NCBI GenBank assembly: GCA_020002185.1
Contig: CM034532.1
Span: 29,210,971-29,274,970 of the forward strand
DNA length: 64,000 bases
Source of the DNA: Paraescarpia echinospica
Taxonomy: Eukaryota; Annelida; Polychaeta; Sabellida; Siboglinidae
Reading direction: 5' to 3'
Below are positions 40,968-52,117 of the stretch, piece after piece (the stretch's first letter is position 1; every line of letters begins with the position of its first letter). The notes under the pieces were generated by a model. The model made no database searches. It was not told the origin of the DNA and worked only from the letters and a program-made list of their open reading frames with translations. A program made the translations under genes and the position numbers.

Positions 40968-41290
40968 ATATTTTACTACAAATTAATTAACAATATTTTA
41001 CCCTACTACTTCAATGTTTTTCCAAACACACATATCTATGATATTCATCAGCACTGCACACGTGACAGAAATAATCTGTTTATGTCCAGATTCAAACAAA
41101 CATGAATTTGCCAAAAAATGCATTAGACACAACATAGTAGAGACAGTTAACAATACACCAAGTATTATCGTTAATAAACTTTAAACTCACAGTCCATATA
41201 ATTTGTGAACATACACAAAACACTTTTTTATTTTAAATTATGAATCCATATCATAATACGTATTGAAATGTATACCTTAGTATTAGACTG
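40968..41290 (+). mobile_element. Jockey-like LINE, 3' part
   Basis: Resumes with YYKLINNILPYYFN and HIYDIHQHCTRDRNNL, the C-terminal motif of jockey/I-type elements, with several stops. With 36880-37934 it forms a host element split by the nested insertion. Confidence 0.55.
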
Positions 41291-41301
41291 GAAGGCCAGA
41301 A

Positions 41302-41627
41302 CTGTTATTTATGTAAAAAGGGCCAAAGTGCTTGACCCCATGTATTGGAGGAACCATCCCCCGACATCACAAAATGAGTTGCTGCCGGGTCTTGGGTGGT
41401 GGAATGCCCCCTAATTCACCCCCTGAAGTGGGCAAAAATTACCTTTATTTACGTGAACAGAGCCAAGGCTAAACACAGTTTCAACAGTTTCCCTGGTGTT
41501 CCCCCGAGTACGGAATGACCAATGCCAGCAACTTTAAGTGGTGGAATCCCCCTGATAGTAACCCCCAAAGATTGACGAAACTGTATTTATTCGAATTTCG
41601 TAGTCCGGTAGATGGCGCCAGTCGATA
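41302..41627 (-). repeat. Dispersed repeat R2, inverted copy
   Basis: The reverse complement matches 47357-47800 and 56094-56537, sharing GTCATTCCGTACTCGGGGAA and GGCGCCATCTACCGG. This copy is shorter, with one internal monomer where the other copies have two. Confidence 0.75.
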
Positions 41628-41739
41628 TGCGGCAAAATGTATAAATGTATATCGAGTCGCTACGCAAATATCAAAACAAAAGGATTGGTCAATCTCAAAA
41701 TTCATAAGCAGTATTCCAGTTGTCAACAGAAGGGTCAAG

Positions 41740-42480
41740 GCGCTAGGGAGCTATGGTGGATAAGCAAGGTTGTAAATAAAAGTTTTTTAAATGACGAAGG
41801 AATTTTCTTATATTTTCAACTGATCTAGCACTAAGAGGGAGCATATTCCAAACAGTTGGTGCAGCAACTAAAAAAGCCCTAGTTCCAATATTAGTGTTGA
41901 CTCTATGAACAAAACGTAGGTCAGAACTAGATGATCGAAGCTGGATAGGTTTTCTTACACGAGTTAGCAGTGAATTGCAAATAAGATGGTTGCTTATTGG
42001 ACAGTGCCTGGTATGTAATGGTACATATCTTAAATATTATACGAAATCGCATAGGAAGCCAATGCAAAGACTTCAAAAGTGGAACAGAGCGAGAAAAACA
42101 GGAAATCTTGTAATTACTCTTGCTAGACAATTTTGTACACGCTGAAGTTTCGTGATATCCTTGCTAACGATATTATAAAGGAGGGAATTGCAATAGTCAA
42201 GTCTGCTGCTAACAAGCTTGCAATAGTTTTAGCAACAGAAAATGACATACCGGCGAATACGGCGAAGATCACGAATATGATAAAACAGCAGCGACACGTT
42301 TGATATATGTGTTATCATAAATTTAAGTTACTATCAAAGATCACTCCTAGATTCCGCACCGAGGTTGCTGGCGTGATATGCTGATTCAAAATACGCGTAG
42401 GGAAAATCATCAAGTTTACTACGCTGCATTGGAGTACCAAAAATGATCAATTCAGTTTTATTTGCATTTAATTTCAACTT
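41740..42480 (-). mobile_element. L2-like LINE, 3' fragment
   Basis: The minus strand shows SKLKLNANKTELIIFGTP (42,470), LKSLHWLPMRFRIIFKICTI (42,090) and NIGTRAFLVAAPTVWNMLP (41,860), the C-terminal order of L2-clade proteins. Stops and frameshifts throughout. Confidence 0.65.
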
Positions 42481-42529
42481 GCTGTCAGTCATCCAGTGGA
42501 AAGGGCAAAGTGAAGCCATTCCAACTAGT

Positions 42530-43032
42530 GGAAACGGGTGTAGTGCATCAGCACATGATGGCATTGCGGTCCCCGACCTCAGAAGCAGTCGACCTAACAG
42601 CCATCACGTCATCTGTTTGCTCCCTATATGAATTTAAGTGCACCGACGTCAACGAAGCGAGATACAGAGCCTTCATCAGAATGAGTGATGGGAGTGAGAA
42701 GGAGCCACTGGCCAAGATCTGGAAAATCAACTGTGCATCTCCCCCTCCCTTGTTGCAAGACTTTTACCAACCACATCAGGAGAGCACACTTTGTTGCACG
42801 GATGTGGAAGAGGGTTGACCAGCCTGACCCGACTTGCGAGGCGAGGCCCACTGACTGTGGATGGACAGAGAAATTAAGCAGTTTGGAGCTGGAGTGGTTC
42901 CAAGGGAGTTCATTGCCGGAATCTTTGTCAGCAACTCCCATTGATGCTGAGGACGTCGTCGGAGCGATGGACGATGACGATTCGGACGTCTGGACAGACG
43001 ATGCCAGTGACGAGAGCGACGAAGATATCTAA
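42530..43032 (+). pseudogene. Acidic-tailed gene remnant crossing the duplication boundary (copy 1)
   Basis: One frame reads VHQHMMALRSPTSEAVDL and later RMSDGSEKEPLAKIWK. After a shift near 42,745 the next frame continues TNHIRRAHFVARMWKRVDQP and CGWTEKLSSLELEWFQ and ends in an Asp/Glu/Ser-rich tail. It resembles C-terminal regions of repeat-associated hypothetical proteins of marine invertebrates; I cannot name the family. The left edge of the 8.74-kb duplication (42,680) falls inside it, so copy 2 lacks the first part. Confidence 0.4.
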
Positions 43033-43292
43033 TCACTAGTCCTGTGTATGTCGCGTCTGTACTGATGATAGAGATCTTTTTCAAAATGTATTCATGCGTC
43101 ATCACGTTAATCTAAAAACGAGGCTAACTTAGCATCTCCTTTCGCGTCTCTAGCAACTGTATGTGAGCAACATGGTTTAGTGTTGTTTTCCATGTTGCTT
43201 CTCAGATTCTATAATTCCATTATTCCCCAAAGGATATTGATCTTCAAAAGGTGTTGATTAAAAATATTAAAAGAGATCCCGTTACAATCTTC

Positions 43293-43293
43293 C

Positions 43294-43370
<77 letters not shown>
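43293..43370. repeat. (AT)n(GT)n microsatellite, copy 1
   Basis: Identical in length to its duplicate at 52031-52108. Confidence 0.95.
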
Positions 43371-43371
<1 letters not shown>

Positions 43372-43379
43372 TGTAGTGA

Positions 43380-46300
43380 TCATTGTTTAGTAAGTGGAAA
43401 GGGGGCAGCAGTATTCTCAGAGAATCTCCTGAGATCTGTTGACAGTGGGACAGGTTGCATCTATTTAAACTAAATTCGCTGGGGGGACTCGCAGAGAAGC
43501 CTGAAACTGGAGGCATAGATAAAGACAGCAAAAATTATTCAGCAAAGAACAGTCTGGAAAACTGTTCTGAAGCTGGATATAAATGTGTTTGTTTAAATGC
43601 AAGGAGTATAGTAAACAAAAGAAATGAACTAAACATTATGGTAGAAGATATTGACCCTCACATAATAGGTATAACCGAATCATGGGCAACCACCGATGTA
43701 TCAGATGCCGAATTGGGACTGACAGGATATGTAATGTTTAGGAAAGATAGAATAGGAAGAAGGTGGAGTTATTTTATATATTAAAGAATCTATCCAGGCT
43801 TATGAAATAAAATTAGACAGAGAAGCAGATTGCGAAGAAGCTTTTTGGTGTAACATAGTTACAGGAAAGTCAGCGTTAACGGTTGGATTAGTTTATCGAA
43901 GTCCAAACATAAGCATAGAAGAGAATGAAAAAATACAAAACGCTATAAGGGAAGTGAGCAAACGGGACTGTGTTATTATGGGGGATTTCAACCATGGGCA
44001 TATAAAATGGAAATCTCTACAGAGTATGGGTAGTGAGGACCACAAGTTTTTAGTTTTAGTACAAGATAGTTTCCTTTCTCAACATGTGCTAGAACCAACC
44101 AGGGGAGAGAATGTGTTAGACATAGTTTTGTCCTCACATAATGAATTAGTTGACAATGTCAGGGTATGTGAGCCACTGGGGAATAGTGATCACAACCAGA
44201 TACATTTTACCATCAAAGTAAAATCAGAAAGGAATAGTAAAAAGCAGTACAGGAGAAATTTCCACAAAGGAAAATATAAGGACATAAGGAAATATTTAGC
44301 AAAGATAGACTGGAATAACACACTGAAGAATAAGACAGCAACAGAATGCTGGAATATCTTAAAGAGTGAAATTGAATGCATCATCGTCAAATTTGTTCCC
44401 TTAAAAACACGGGAAACGGTCCAAAAAGAAACACTTATCGAAAGAAGCCATTAGAAAAATTCAGTATAAACAAATGATGTGGAAGTCATATCGACGAACT
44501 GGAAATGACGAAGACTACAACATTTATAAAGAAGCACTAAACCAAGCTACAGCTGAAATTAGAAATTCAAAGAGAAGCTATGAACATAAATTAGCTTGTA
44601 ATATAAAACATGACAGCAAGAGTTTTTATGCGTATGTTCGAAGCAAACAGAAAGTTCAGGATAAGGTCGGTCCTCTAGAAGATAGTGCTGGAAATATAAT
44701 ATCAGAAGGATTCTTAATGGCAGAAGACCTGAATGAGTATTTTAGTTCAGTGTTTACCAGAGAAGACACTAGTTCACTGCCAGTACCAGAGGCTAAGTTC
44801 AAGGGGGCAGAATCAGACTATTTAAGACAGTTAATTGTAACCCCAGAAATGGTAGCTAAGAAAATCAGGGCTATGAAGGATAATAAATCACCTGGAGTGG
44901 ATGGTATTCCACCCAAACTACTATTGGAAATTGTAGAACAAATTAGCATACCGCTTGCAACAGTTTTCAACTTGTCATTAGAAGAGGGAGTGGTTCCTTT
45001 AGAATGAAAAGAAGCAAACATTATACCGTTATTTAAAAAAGGTTTGAGAAACAAGTCAAATAATTATAGACCAGTTAGTTTAACATCGGTGATTTGTAAA
45101 TTATTAGAAAGACTAATTAAAGATCACATGGTGGATTTTCTTGTTAAACATAACTTGATAAACCCATCTCAACATGGGTTTCTAAAAGCGAGGTCATGCT
45201 TAACAAATATGTTATGTTTTTTGGAAGATATCACTAAGTGGGTAGATGATGGATCACCAGTAGATATCATCTACTTAGATTTTCAAAAAGCTTTCGACAA
45301 AGTGCCACATCAGAGATTACTGCTTAAACTAAAGGCCCATGGCATAGGAAATGGTATAATTAACTGGATAGAAAAATGGCTGATTGACAGAAGACAGCGG
45401 GTAGTTGTTGATGGGGAGGCTTCAAACTGGAAATCAGTTTTGAGTGGGGTTCCACAGGGATCAGTACTGGGACCTATATTATTCTTAATATATATAAACG
45501 ATTTGGACGATCATATAGCTAGCAAGGTGTTGAAATTTGCAGATGATACAAAAGTGTTTAGAAGGATTAAAAGTGACGGAGATAGACAGCATTTACAAGA
45601 TGATCTTGACAGGTTGATCAAATGGTCTGAAAAGTGGCAAATGTTGTTCAATTTTGGGAAATGTAAATGTCTTCACACAGGACATGGGAACGAATATGTA
45701 GAATATACAATGGGGGGAACTGTACTAAATACTACTGTAAAAGAAAAAGACTTAGGGCTGACAATTAGTGCTGACATGAAGGTTTCAGAGCAGTGTGGAA
45801 TTGCAGCTTCAAAAGGAAATCAAATCCTTGGATGGATTAGGCGAAATATAGCATATAAAGAAAAAAAAAAATAATACCGCTGTACAAAACAATAGTTAGG
45901 CCTCATTTAGAATATTGTATACAAACGTGGAGGCCATACCGCAAGAAGGTCATAGATATGCTAGAAAGAGTACAGAGGAGAGCGACTAAAATGATACCAA
46001 AACTGAGGGATCTTAGTTATGAAAAACGCCTAAAAGAATGTGGTTTAACAACACTAGAGACCAGGAGATTGAGAGGAGATCAGATAGAAGTGTTTAAAAT
46101 ATTGAATGGTTATGAAAATATTGATAGAAATATGTTTTTTTCAGTTAAGAAAGATAGAAAGACTAGAGGACATGAAGTTACATTAGTAAAGGAACAGTGT
46201 AGATTAGACGTAAGAAAGTTTTCATTTTCACAAAGGACTGTGGATGTATGGAACAGATTATCTGATGATTGTGTGGGTGCTAGTAGTGTGAATATGTTTT

Positions 46301-46444
46301 AAAATAAAATCGACACATACCTAAGAAGGGCTGGATATGTGTAGATAAAAGGGTTGGACTCTCGATAAGCCAAAGGGCTTCCTTGTCCACCTGCCATCTA
46401 GAGTTAATTCTCTGGATGGCAATCTTGTTAAATCTTGTTAAATC
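43380..46444 (+). mobile_element. CR1-like LINE, nearly full length (duplication B unit 1)
   Basis: The most complete copy at the 5' side: leader with GGGACAGGTTGCATC, then endonuclease from 43,580 (CVCLNARSIVNKRNEL, GITESWATTDVSD), a short shift near 43,765, GDFNHGHIKW, SDHNQIHF, another shift near 44,410, then the linker and RT. RT is stopped by TGA at 45,005-45,007 where copy 2 has TGG, and is open again from 45,044 with YLDFQKAFDKV, SGVPQGSVLGP and FADD. An A-run shift lies near 45,870. The 3' end has the hairpin 46393-46420 and two ATCTTGTTAA repeats. Confidence 0.9.
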
Positions 46445-46639
46445 TAGTATCGTTGTGTGTCCTAAGTTCGTTCATCGTCCAGTTCAGTGTCCCCTTAGGA
46501 TTGCTTCGTGTTTTATATTTTGTTTGACTGCTCCTGTGAACATTTATGTTGATATTGCAGCTACAATAGGCAATATGCCTGGCTGGTATGAGATGTTTAT
46601 GTTTATATATGATTAGATTTGAGAAAACCAACACAATAC

Positions 46640-47330
46640 CTAATTGCCACGGAATTTCGCGATGGACGGACTCGGGCAACTGTAGTATACATACTTACCT
46701 TGGATGATGTGGTCATTAACACAAATTGTGTAACTGCCCCACAACATGTAATTGTCCCATGTCCCACCGCTGGTAACTGTCCCAACGAAGGTACATATCT
46801 CACTACAGGTAATTCTCCCCTGTACCACCACGGGTAGCTCTCCCTGTTCACCATAAGTAACTGTACCCATATCCCACTAAATGTAATTGTCCCCAGTCCC
46901 ACCGCAGCTAATTGTCCCCCATAGGAAACTGGCCCCTGTCTCACCGCAGGTAACTGTCCCCCAATAAAAAACTGCCCTATGTCTCACCGCAGGTAACTGT
47001 CCCACCAGAGGTAAAACCCTCCTCTCCTAGTACAAGTAACTGTCACTCCAGAGGGAACTGCCCCTCTCCTACTGCAAGAACATATTTGAACAGTTATCCT
47101 GTCGCGTCTGTACTGACGATAGTGTGCTGAAGATGTATGAACAGTTACCCTGTCACGTCTTTACTGATGATGTGTGTGGTTATCTTGTTGCGTCGGTTGA
47201 GAGTGCTGAAGATATGTAAATAGTTGTCCTGTCGTGCTGTACTAATAATGGATGTGCTGAAGATATAATTATGAATAGTTAACCTGTCGCATAGTCCTGT
47301 GCATCACTAAGTTAATTTGTTATCTTGCAA
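46640..47330. repeat. Degenerate short-period repeats
   Basis: 46,760-47,060 has about ten imperfect units built on GTAACTGTCCCAC. 47,095-47,330 has about five units built on CCTGTCGCGTCTGTACTGA, which also occurs near 43,050 after the gene remnant. No coding sense. Confidence 0.7.
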
Positions 47331-47356
47331 TGATATTGTTAACACAGCTGTTCTAC

Positions 47357-47800
47357 AACGGCGCCATCTACCGGACTGCGAAATCCGCTAGGTGTTTGCG
47401 CGAATAAATATAGTTTCGTCAATCTTTGGGGGTTGCTGTCAGGAGGATTCCACAACTTAAAGTTGCTGGCATCGGTCATTCCGTACTCGGGGAACACCAG
47501 GGAAACTTTTGAAACTGGGTTTAGCCTTGGCGCCGTTCACATAAATAAATGTACTTTTTGGCACACTTCGGGGGCTATTGTCAGGGGGGTTCCACCGCCT
47601 AAAGTTGCTGTCATTGGTCATTCCGTACTCGGAGAACACCAGGGAAACTTTTGAAACTGTTTTGCCCACTTCAGCTGGATGATTTAGAGAGTATTCCACC
47701 ACCCAAGACCCGGCAGTAACTAATTTTTATGATGTCGGGGATGGTTCTTCTAACACATGGGGTCAAACATTTTGGCCCTGTTTATATAAATAAAAGTGCT
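47357..47800 (+). repeat. Dispersed repeat R2 (duplication B unit 1)
   Basis: Starts GGCGCCATCTACCGG and contains two direct internal monomers, each with GTCATTCCGTACTCGG and ACACCAGGGAAACTTTTGAA. The inverse copy lies at 41302-41627. No open frame of note; a non-autonomous element is likely. Confidence 0.75.
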
Positions 47801-48529
47801 GGGATCCCGCTCTATATCCATATGTACGTCAATGTGTATACGAGTACATATGATCAGTCTTTGTATTATGTATGTAAGTTGATACATTAACTAATTATCA
47901 ACTATAAAAAAAACAAGTCACATGCTATTCTGATTTGTGTCATGTAAATGTTGTTGTTTACATTTACGGGGTGGCTCCTGTGCTAGCGATATTATATATA
48001 TATCTTAAAGGCCATATATTGTCCAAATGTTTTTTCCAGAGAACTATGTAAATATACTTGAACATGTGTGTTACTCAATGTTATCACAAATCCGAAGCCA
48101 CATGTTTGCAAAAACATTGATAACATTGGTCTTAAACAGTGACCTGGAAATGTCTGTTTTCCGGAAACGTCCGAAGGCGCAGATACGTGACGTCACTCGT
48201 GGAACCGGTTATACGGTCACACGGTCTACGCGACTAAATGTTATTTCATTATAATTATATTTCAGCTGTTTTTATCATTAACATGAATAATTGATGAAGA
48301 TATGTGGGAAACAGTGACATTTCAGTTGGAAATTCGGTGGACATCTTCCCAAAAGACCCAATTTGTCGGCAGAAAATTAAACATTTTGTATGTAAAGGAC
48401 GGGATCCATGCTGCGCATACGGCAAATAACCTCACTTGCGGTTCAGATCTGCCGACGGATATATCTTATGAGGTGGAAGATGGGTGTCAAAATACAGTTA
48501 GATGTCAATAAATCAACAGTATATGACAC

Positions 48530-49325
48530 ATTTGCACGTTTGCTTCTGTTCAAGGTGACTACGGGGTACCGCGGCGAAGTCTTGCCAGACACATCAGAGG
48601 CATGGTCAAACAACCCGGCAGAATTATACTGGGCAGCAAAACAACGACGTTCTCACCGCTATTTGAGGCTGACCTGGTGAAACACGTGAAAGAAATGGAG
48701 TCATCCATGTACTGCCTAACAATGATTGACCTGCGTCGTTTAACATTATGATATTATCGAACGCGTGGGCATAGCACACCCATTCGATGTTACCAGTGGG
48801 CTGGCCGGTTTAGATTGGGCAAGGGCCTTCATTCGCCGGCATACAACGCTCACCACCAGAAGACCAATTGCAGCTAGCATCGCACATGTGAAAGGGTTGG
48901 TTTCGGGCCAAAACGCATTTAGAACTGGGATGAAGCAGCTTTCACTACCGTTGCAAAGCCACCTAAGGTTGTTTGTACGAAATACATTAATCAAGTGCGA
49001 AAAGTATCCAGCTGGTGTGTTCGTCCCACCTATATTCGTCTTTCCACGCATCAACGAATGGTTGAGTATTTGATAAATGGAGCCCTGGCAAGCTCCGTGG
49101 TACCGTAAACGCCCGTGGGTCGGGCAACATCGAAAACAAATTATTCCCGAGATGGTTGCACCTCTTCGTCGACACGGCTGGTTGCCTGCGTCGAGCCATT
49201 CAGAAGTAGTAGATCTAGCGAAAGATGGATTCAATGCCAGATCTGTCACCACTGGTCGCACCATGATTGCACCGAGGGTGGCAGATTTTTTGTTTGTCAC
49301 AATTGCGAGCCTGACAGTGAGTGAA
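48530..49325 (+). pseudogene. Pogo/CENPB-like transposase remnant with C-terminal zinc finger (copy 1)
   Basis: Plus-strand blocks in order: psq-type helix-turn-helix YGVPRRSLARHIRG and KHVKEMESSMYCLTMIDLRRL (48,560-48,748); after a shift, the CENPB-type helix-turn-helix GIAHPFDVTSGLAGLDWARAF and RRHTTLTTRRP (48,765-48,870); a DDE-core scrap GVFVPPIFVFPR (49,015-49,050); and a PHD-like end ERWIQCQICHHWSHHDCTEGG with FVCHNC (49,217-49,321). The first catalytic Asp region is missing, so it cannot be active. Invertebrate pogo/Tigger-like transposases commonly end in such a zinc finger. Confidence 0.7.
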
Positions 49326-49329
49326 CGAG

Positions 49330-49860
49330 TGGTTAGCGGCAGATCCGTCGAACGCTAGATCCTGCGTCAGGAATGTGAACAAATGGTCGAAGTGGTTGGA
49401 CGTTTTTTTATTATTGGCCATAATTGTAAGTTTAGCAGTTAACGAGTGGTTAACCGTCGAGCGATGATGCGGAATGAATAGTTTAAAAAAGTCTGAATTG
49501 TAAAATTTTCTACACGGGTTGAATTACACCTATAACCAGAACATTACAAAGTAACATTTCTGAAGTGACACTACCTAAACAAGAAATATCAGAACTATTC
49601 AGATTATGTTCGATTAGTTTAGCAGTAGAAGCATAATTCTTCCAAGATAAAAAACAATGACAAAGGACTAACACTGAAAACTAGCTAGTAAATCTAATAA
49701 GTGTCCCAAAAGACTGGATGTTATGCCCTAAGCTACTCCATACAACAGTGTACACTATACAACAGTGGACACTATGCAACAGTGGACACTGCAACTGTGA
49801 GCCGAAAGTTAATCATACGAGTTCTGACTCCTGAGCAAGTCGCAACTGAAAGTCAGCAAG
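49330..49860. other. No gene recognised
   Basis: AT-rich spacer between the transposase remnant and the minisatellites. Confidence 0.4.
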
Positions 49861-49874
49861 TATTGCATACTTGC

Positions 49875-51010
49875 ATTGACTTCAGCGCTACCATCGCCTC
49901 CACTACTATCAGCGATACCACCGCTACCACCGTTACCACTGGTACTATTGGTACCACCTCTACCATCGGTACCACCTCTACCACAGCTACAGTCGGTATC
50001 ACCGTTACCATCGGAACCACCGCTACCATTGGTAGAACCGCTACCACCGCTACAATCGGTACCACCGCTACAATCGGTACCACCGCTACCATCGGTACCA
50101 CCTCTGCCACCGCTACAATCGGTACCACCGTTACCATAGGTACCACCGCTACCATTGGTACAACCGCTACCACCGATACCTCCATTATACCATTGCTACC
50201 ATCACTGCCATCAGTACCACCGTCTACTTCGTTACTTTAACTTCGTTACTTCAATTTCGTTACTTCTACTTCGTTACTTCTACTTTGTGACTTCTACTTC
50301 GTTATATTTGCTTCGTTACTTTTATTTCGGTACATTTACTTCGTTACTTTAATTTCGTTACTTCTACTAAGTTACTTTTATTTCTTTTCCACTACTTCGT
50401 TACATTTGCTTCGTTAATTTTACTTCGTTACTTCTACTTCGTTACTTTTAGTTCGTAAATTTTACTTCGTTATTTTTAATTCGATGCTTTTAGTTCGTTA
50501 TTTCTACTTCGCTACTTCGCTATTTTCGCTACTTTGCTTCGACCGATACGACCGCTACGACCGATACAACCACTACGAACGATACCACAGCTACGACTGA
50601 TACCACCGCTACGGCCGATACCACCGCTATAATAGACATCACCGCTATAGCCGATATCTTCGCTACTGCCGATAGCTTTGCTTCCACCACTTCCATTGCT
50701 ACGACCGCTACGACCTTCGTTACTACTACTTCGTTACTTTTACTTCGTTGCGTCTACTTCGTTTCTTTTACTTACCTATCTTTATTTCATTATATTTATG
50801 GTATATTTGGTTTTTGGTATATCGCAACTTCGCTACTTCGAGACTTCACAACTACGCTACATCGATACTTCACAACTACGCTACTTCGAGACTTCGCAAC
50901 TTCGCTACATCGACACTTCACAACTACGCTACTGCGAGACTTCACACAAATTCGCTACATCGAGACTTCACAACTACGCTACTTCGAGACTTCACAACTG
51001 CCTTTCTCCA
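49875..51010. repeat. Compound minisatellite (copy 1)
   Basis: Three blocks: GGTACCACCGCTACCAT-type triplet-phased units (49,880-50,215), CTTCGTTACTT-type 10-11-bp units (50,220-50,520 and 50,700-50,770) with ACCGATACC-type units between, and CTACTTCGAGACTTCACAA-type units (50,820-51,000). The Thr/Ile/Gly-rich open frame over the first block is a by-product of the 3-bp phase. Confidence 0.9.
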
Positions 51011-51059
51011 TAGTGTCGGAGGCGCAATGCCTGCGAGCGCAGTTAGTTGTTCTACGTTG

Positions 51060-51417
51060 GTTGGTCTCAGGCATCCAGTGATGACTCGTAGGGAGTTTTT
51101 AATGCTGGTGTCTACTTTTGATGTGTATGCACTCCTGCACCACACTGGTGCACAGTTTCTGCCGGCTGGTTAGTTCTTGTTCTTCGCCCATCAAAGCATC
51201 AATATCATCAGCAAAACGTAGGTTGGTGATTATCCCGCCTCTTATGCCAACTGTTCCAGCATGATCTTCCAGAGCATCGGTTATTATTCATTCGATGATT
51301 GTGTTGAATAGAGTGGACGAGAGTAGACAGCCTTGTCTGACTCCGACTGTTGTGCGGTACCTCTCACCTATATTGCCACTGGCAAGGACTGTTTTACATT
51401 CACATTCACACGGTCAG
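51060..51417 (-). mobile_element. LINE reverse transcriptase fragment (copy 1)
   Basis: The minus strand reads RTTVGVRQGCLLSSTLFN, IITDALEDHAGTVGIRGG and ITNLRFADDIDALMG, an RT core with FADD. It is cut at the duplication boundary. Confidence 0.7.
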
Positions 51418-51770
51418 AATGAGTGATGGGAGTGAGAAGGAGCCACTGGCCAAGATCTGGAAAATCAACTGTGCATCTCCCCCTCCCTTGTTGCAAGACT
51501 TTTACCAACCACATCAGGAGAGCACACTTTGTTGCACGGATGTGGAAGAGGGTTGACCAGCCTGACCCGACTTGCGAGGCGAGGCCCACTGACTGTGGAT
51601 GGACAGAGAAATTAAGCAGTTTGGAGCTGGAGTGGTTCCAAGGGAGTTCATTGCCGGAATCTTTGTCAGCAACTCCCATTGATGCTGAGGACGTCGTCGG
51701 AGCGATGGACGATGACGATTCGGACGTCTGGACAGACGATGCCAGTGACGAGAGCGACGAAGATATCTAA
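51418..51770 (+). pseudogene. Acidic-tailed gene remnant, copy 2 (3' part only)
   Basis: Same as 42680-43032, starting at the junction with the RT fragment of unit 1; the upstream frame is lost. Confidence 0.4.
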
Positions 51771-52030
51771 TCACTAGTCCTGTGTATGTCGCGTCTGTAC
51801 TGATGATAGAGATCTTTTTCAAAATGTATTCATGCGTCATCACGTTAATCTAAAAACGAGGCTAACTTAGCATCTCCTTTCGCGTCTCTAGCAACTGTAT
51901 GTGAGCAACATGGTTTAGTGTTGTTTTCCATGTTGCTTCTCAGATTCTATAATTCCATTATTCCCCAAAGGATATTGATCTTCAAAAGGTGTTGATTAAA
52001 AATATTAAAAGAGATCCCGTTACAATCTTC

Positions 52031-52031
52031 C

Positions 52032-52108
<77 letters not shown>
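52031..52108. repeat. (AT)n(GT)n microsatellite, copy 2
   Basis: Same length as 43293-43370. Confidence 0.95.
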
Positions 52109-52109
<1 letters not shown>

Positions 52110-52117
52110 TGTAGTGA

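Larger units (their letters stand above)
42680..51417 (+). repeat. Duplication B, unit 1 (8,738 bp)
   Basis: Repeated in tandem at 51418-60137. Left flank, junction and right flank all show TCAG at the breakpoint (42676-42679, 51414-51417, 60134-60137), that is, four bases of microhomology. Order inside: gene remnant tail, (AT/GT)n, CR1-like LINE, degenerate short repeats, R2, pogo remnant, minisatellites, RT fragment. Confidence 0.95.

Noticed and set aside
48746..49300. 184-codon minus-strand frame
   Set aside because: Antisense to the pogo transposase blocks, whose plus-strand motifs are clearly recognisable.
49701..50240. Thr-rich mucin-like protein of 179 codons
   Set aside because: The frame follows a triplet-phased minisatellite, and an alternative Pro/Leu frame is equally open; no signal peptide.
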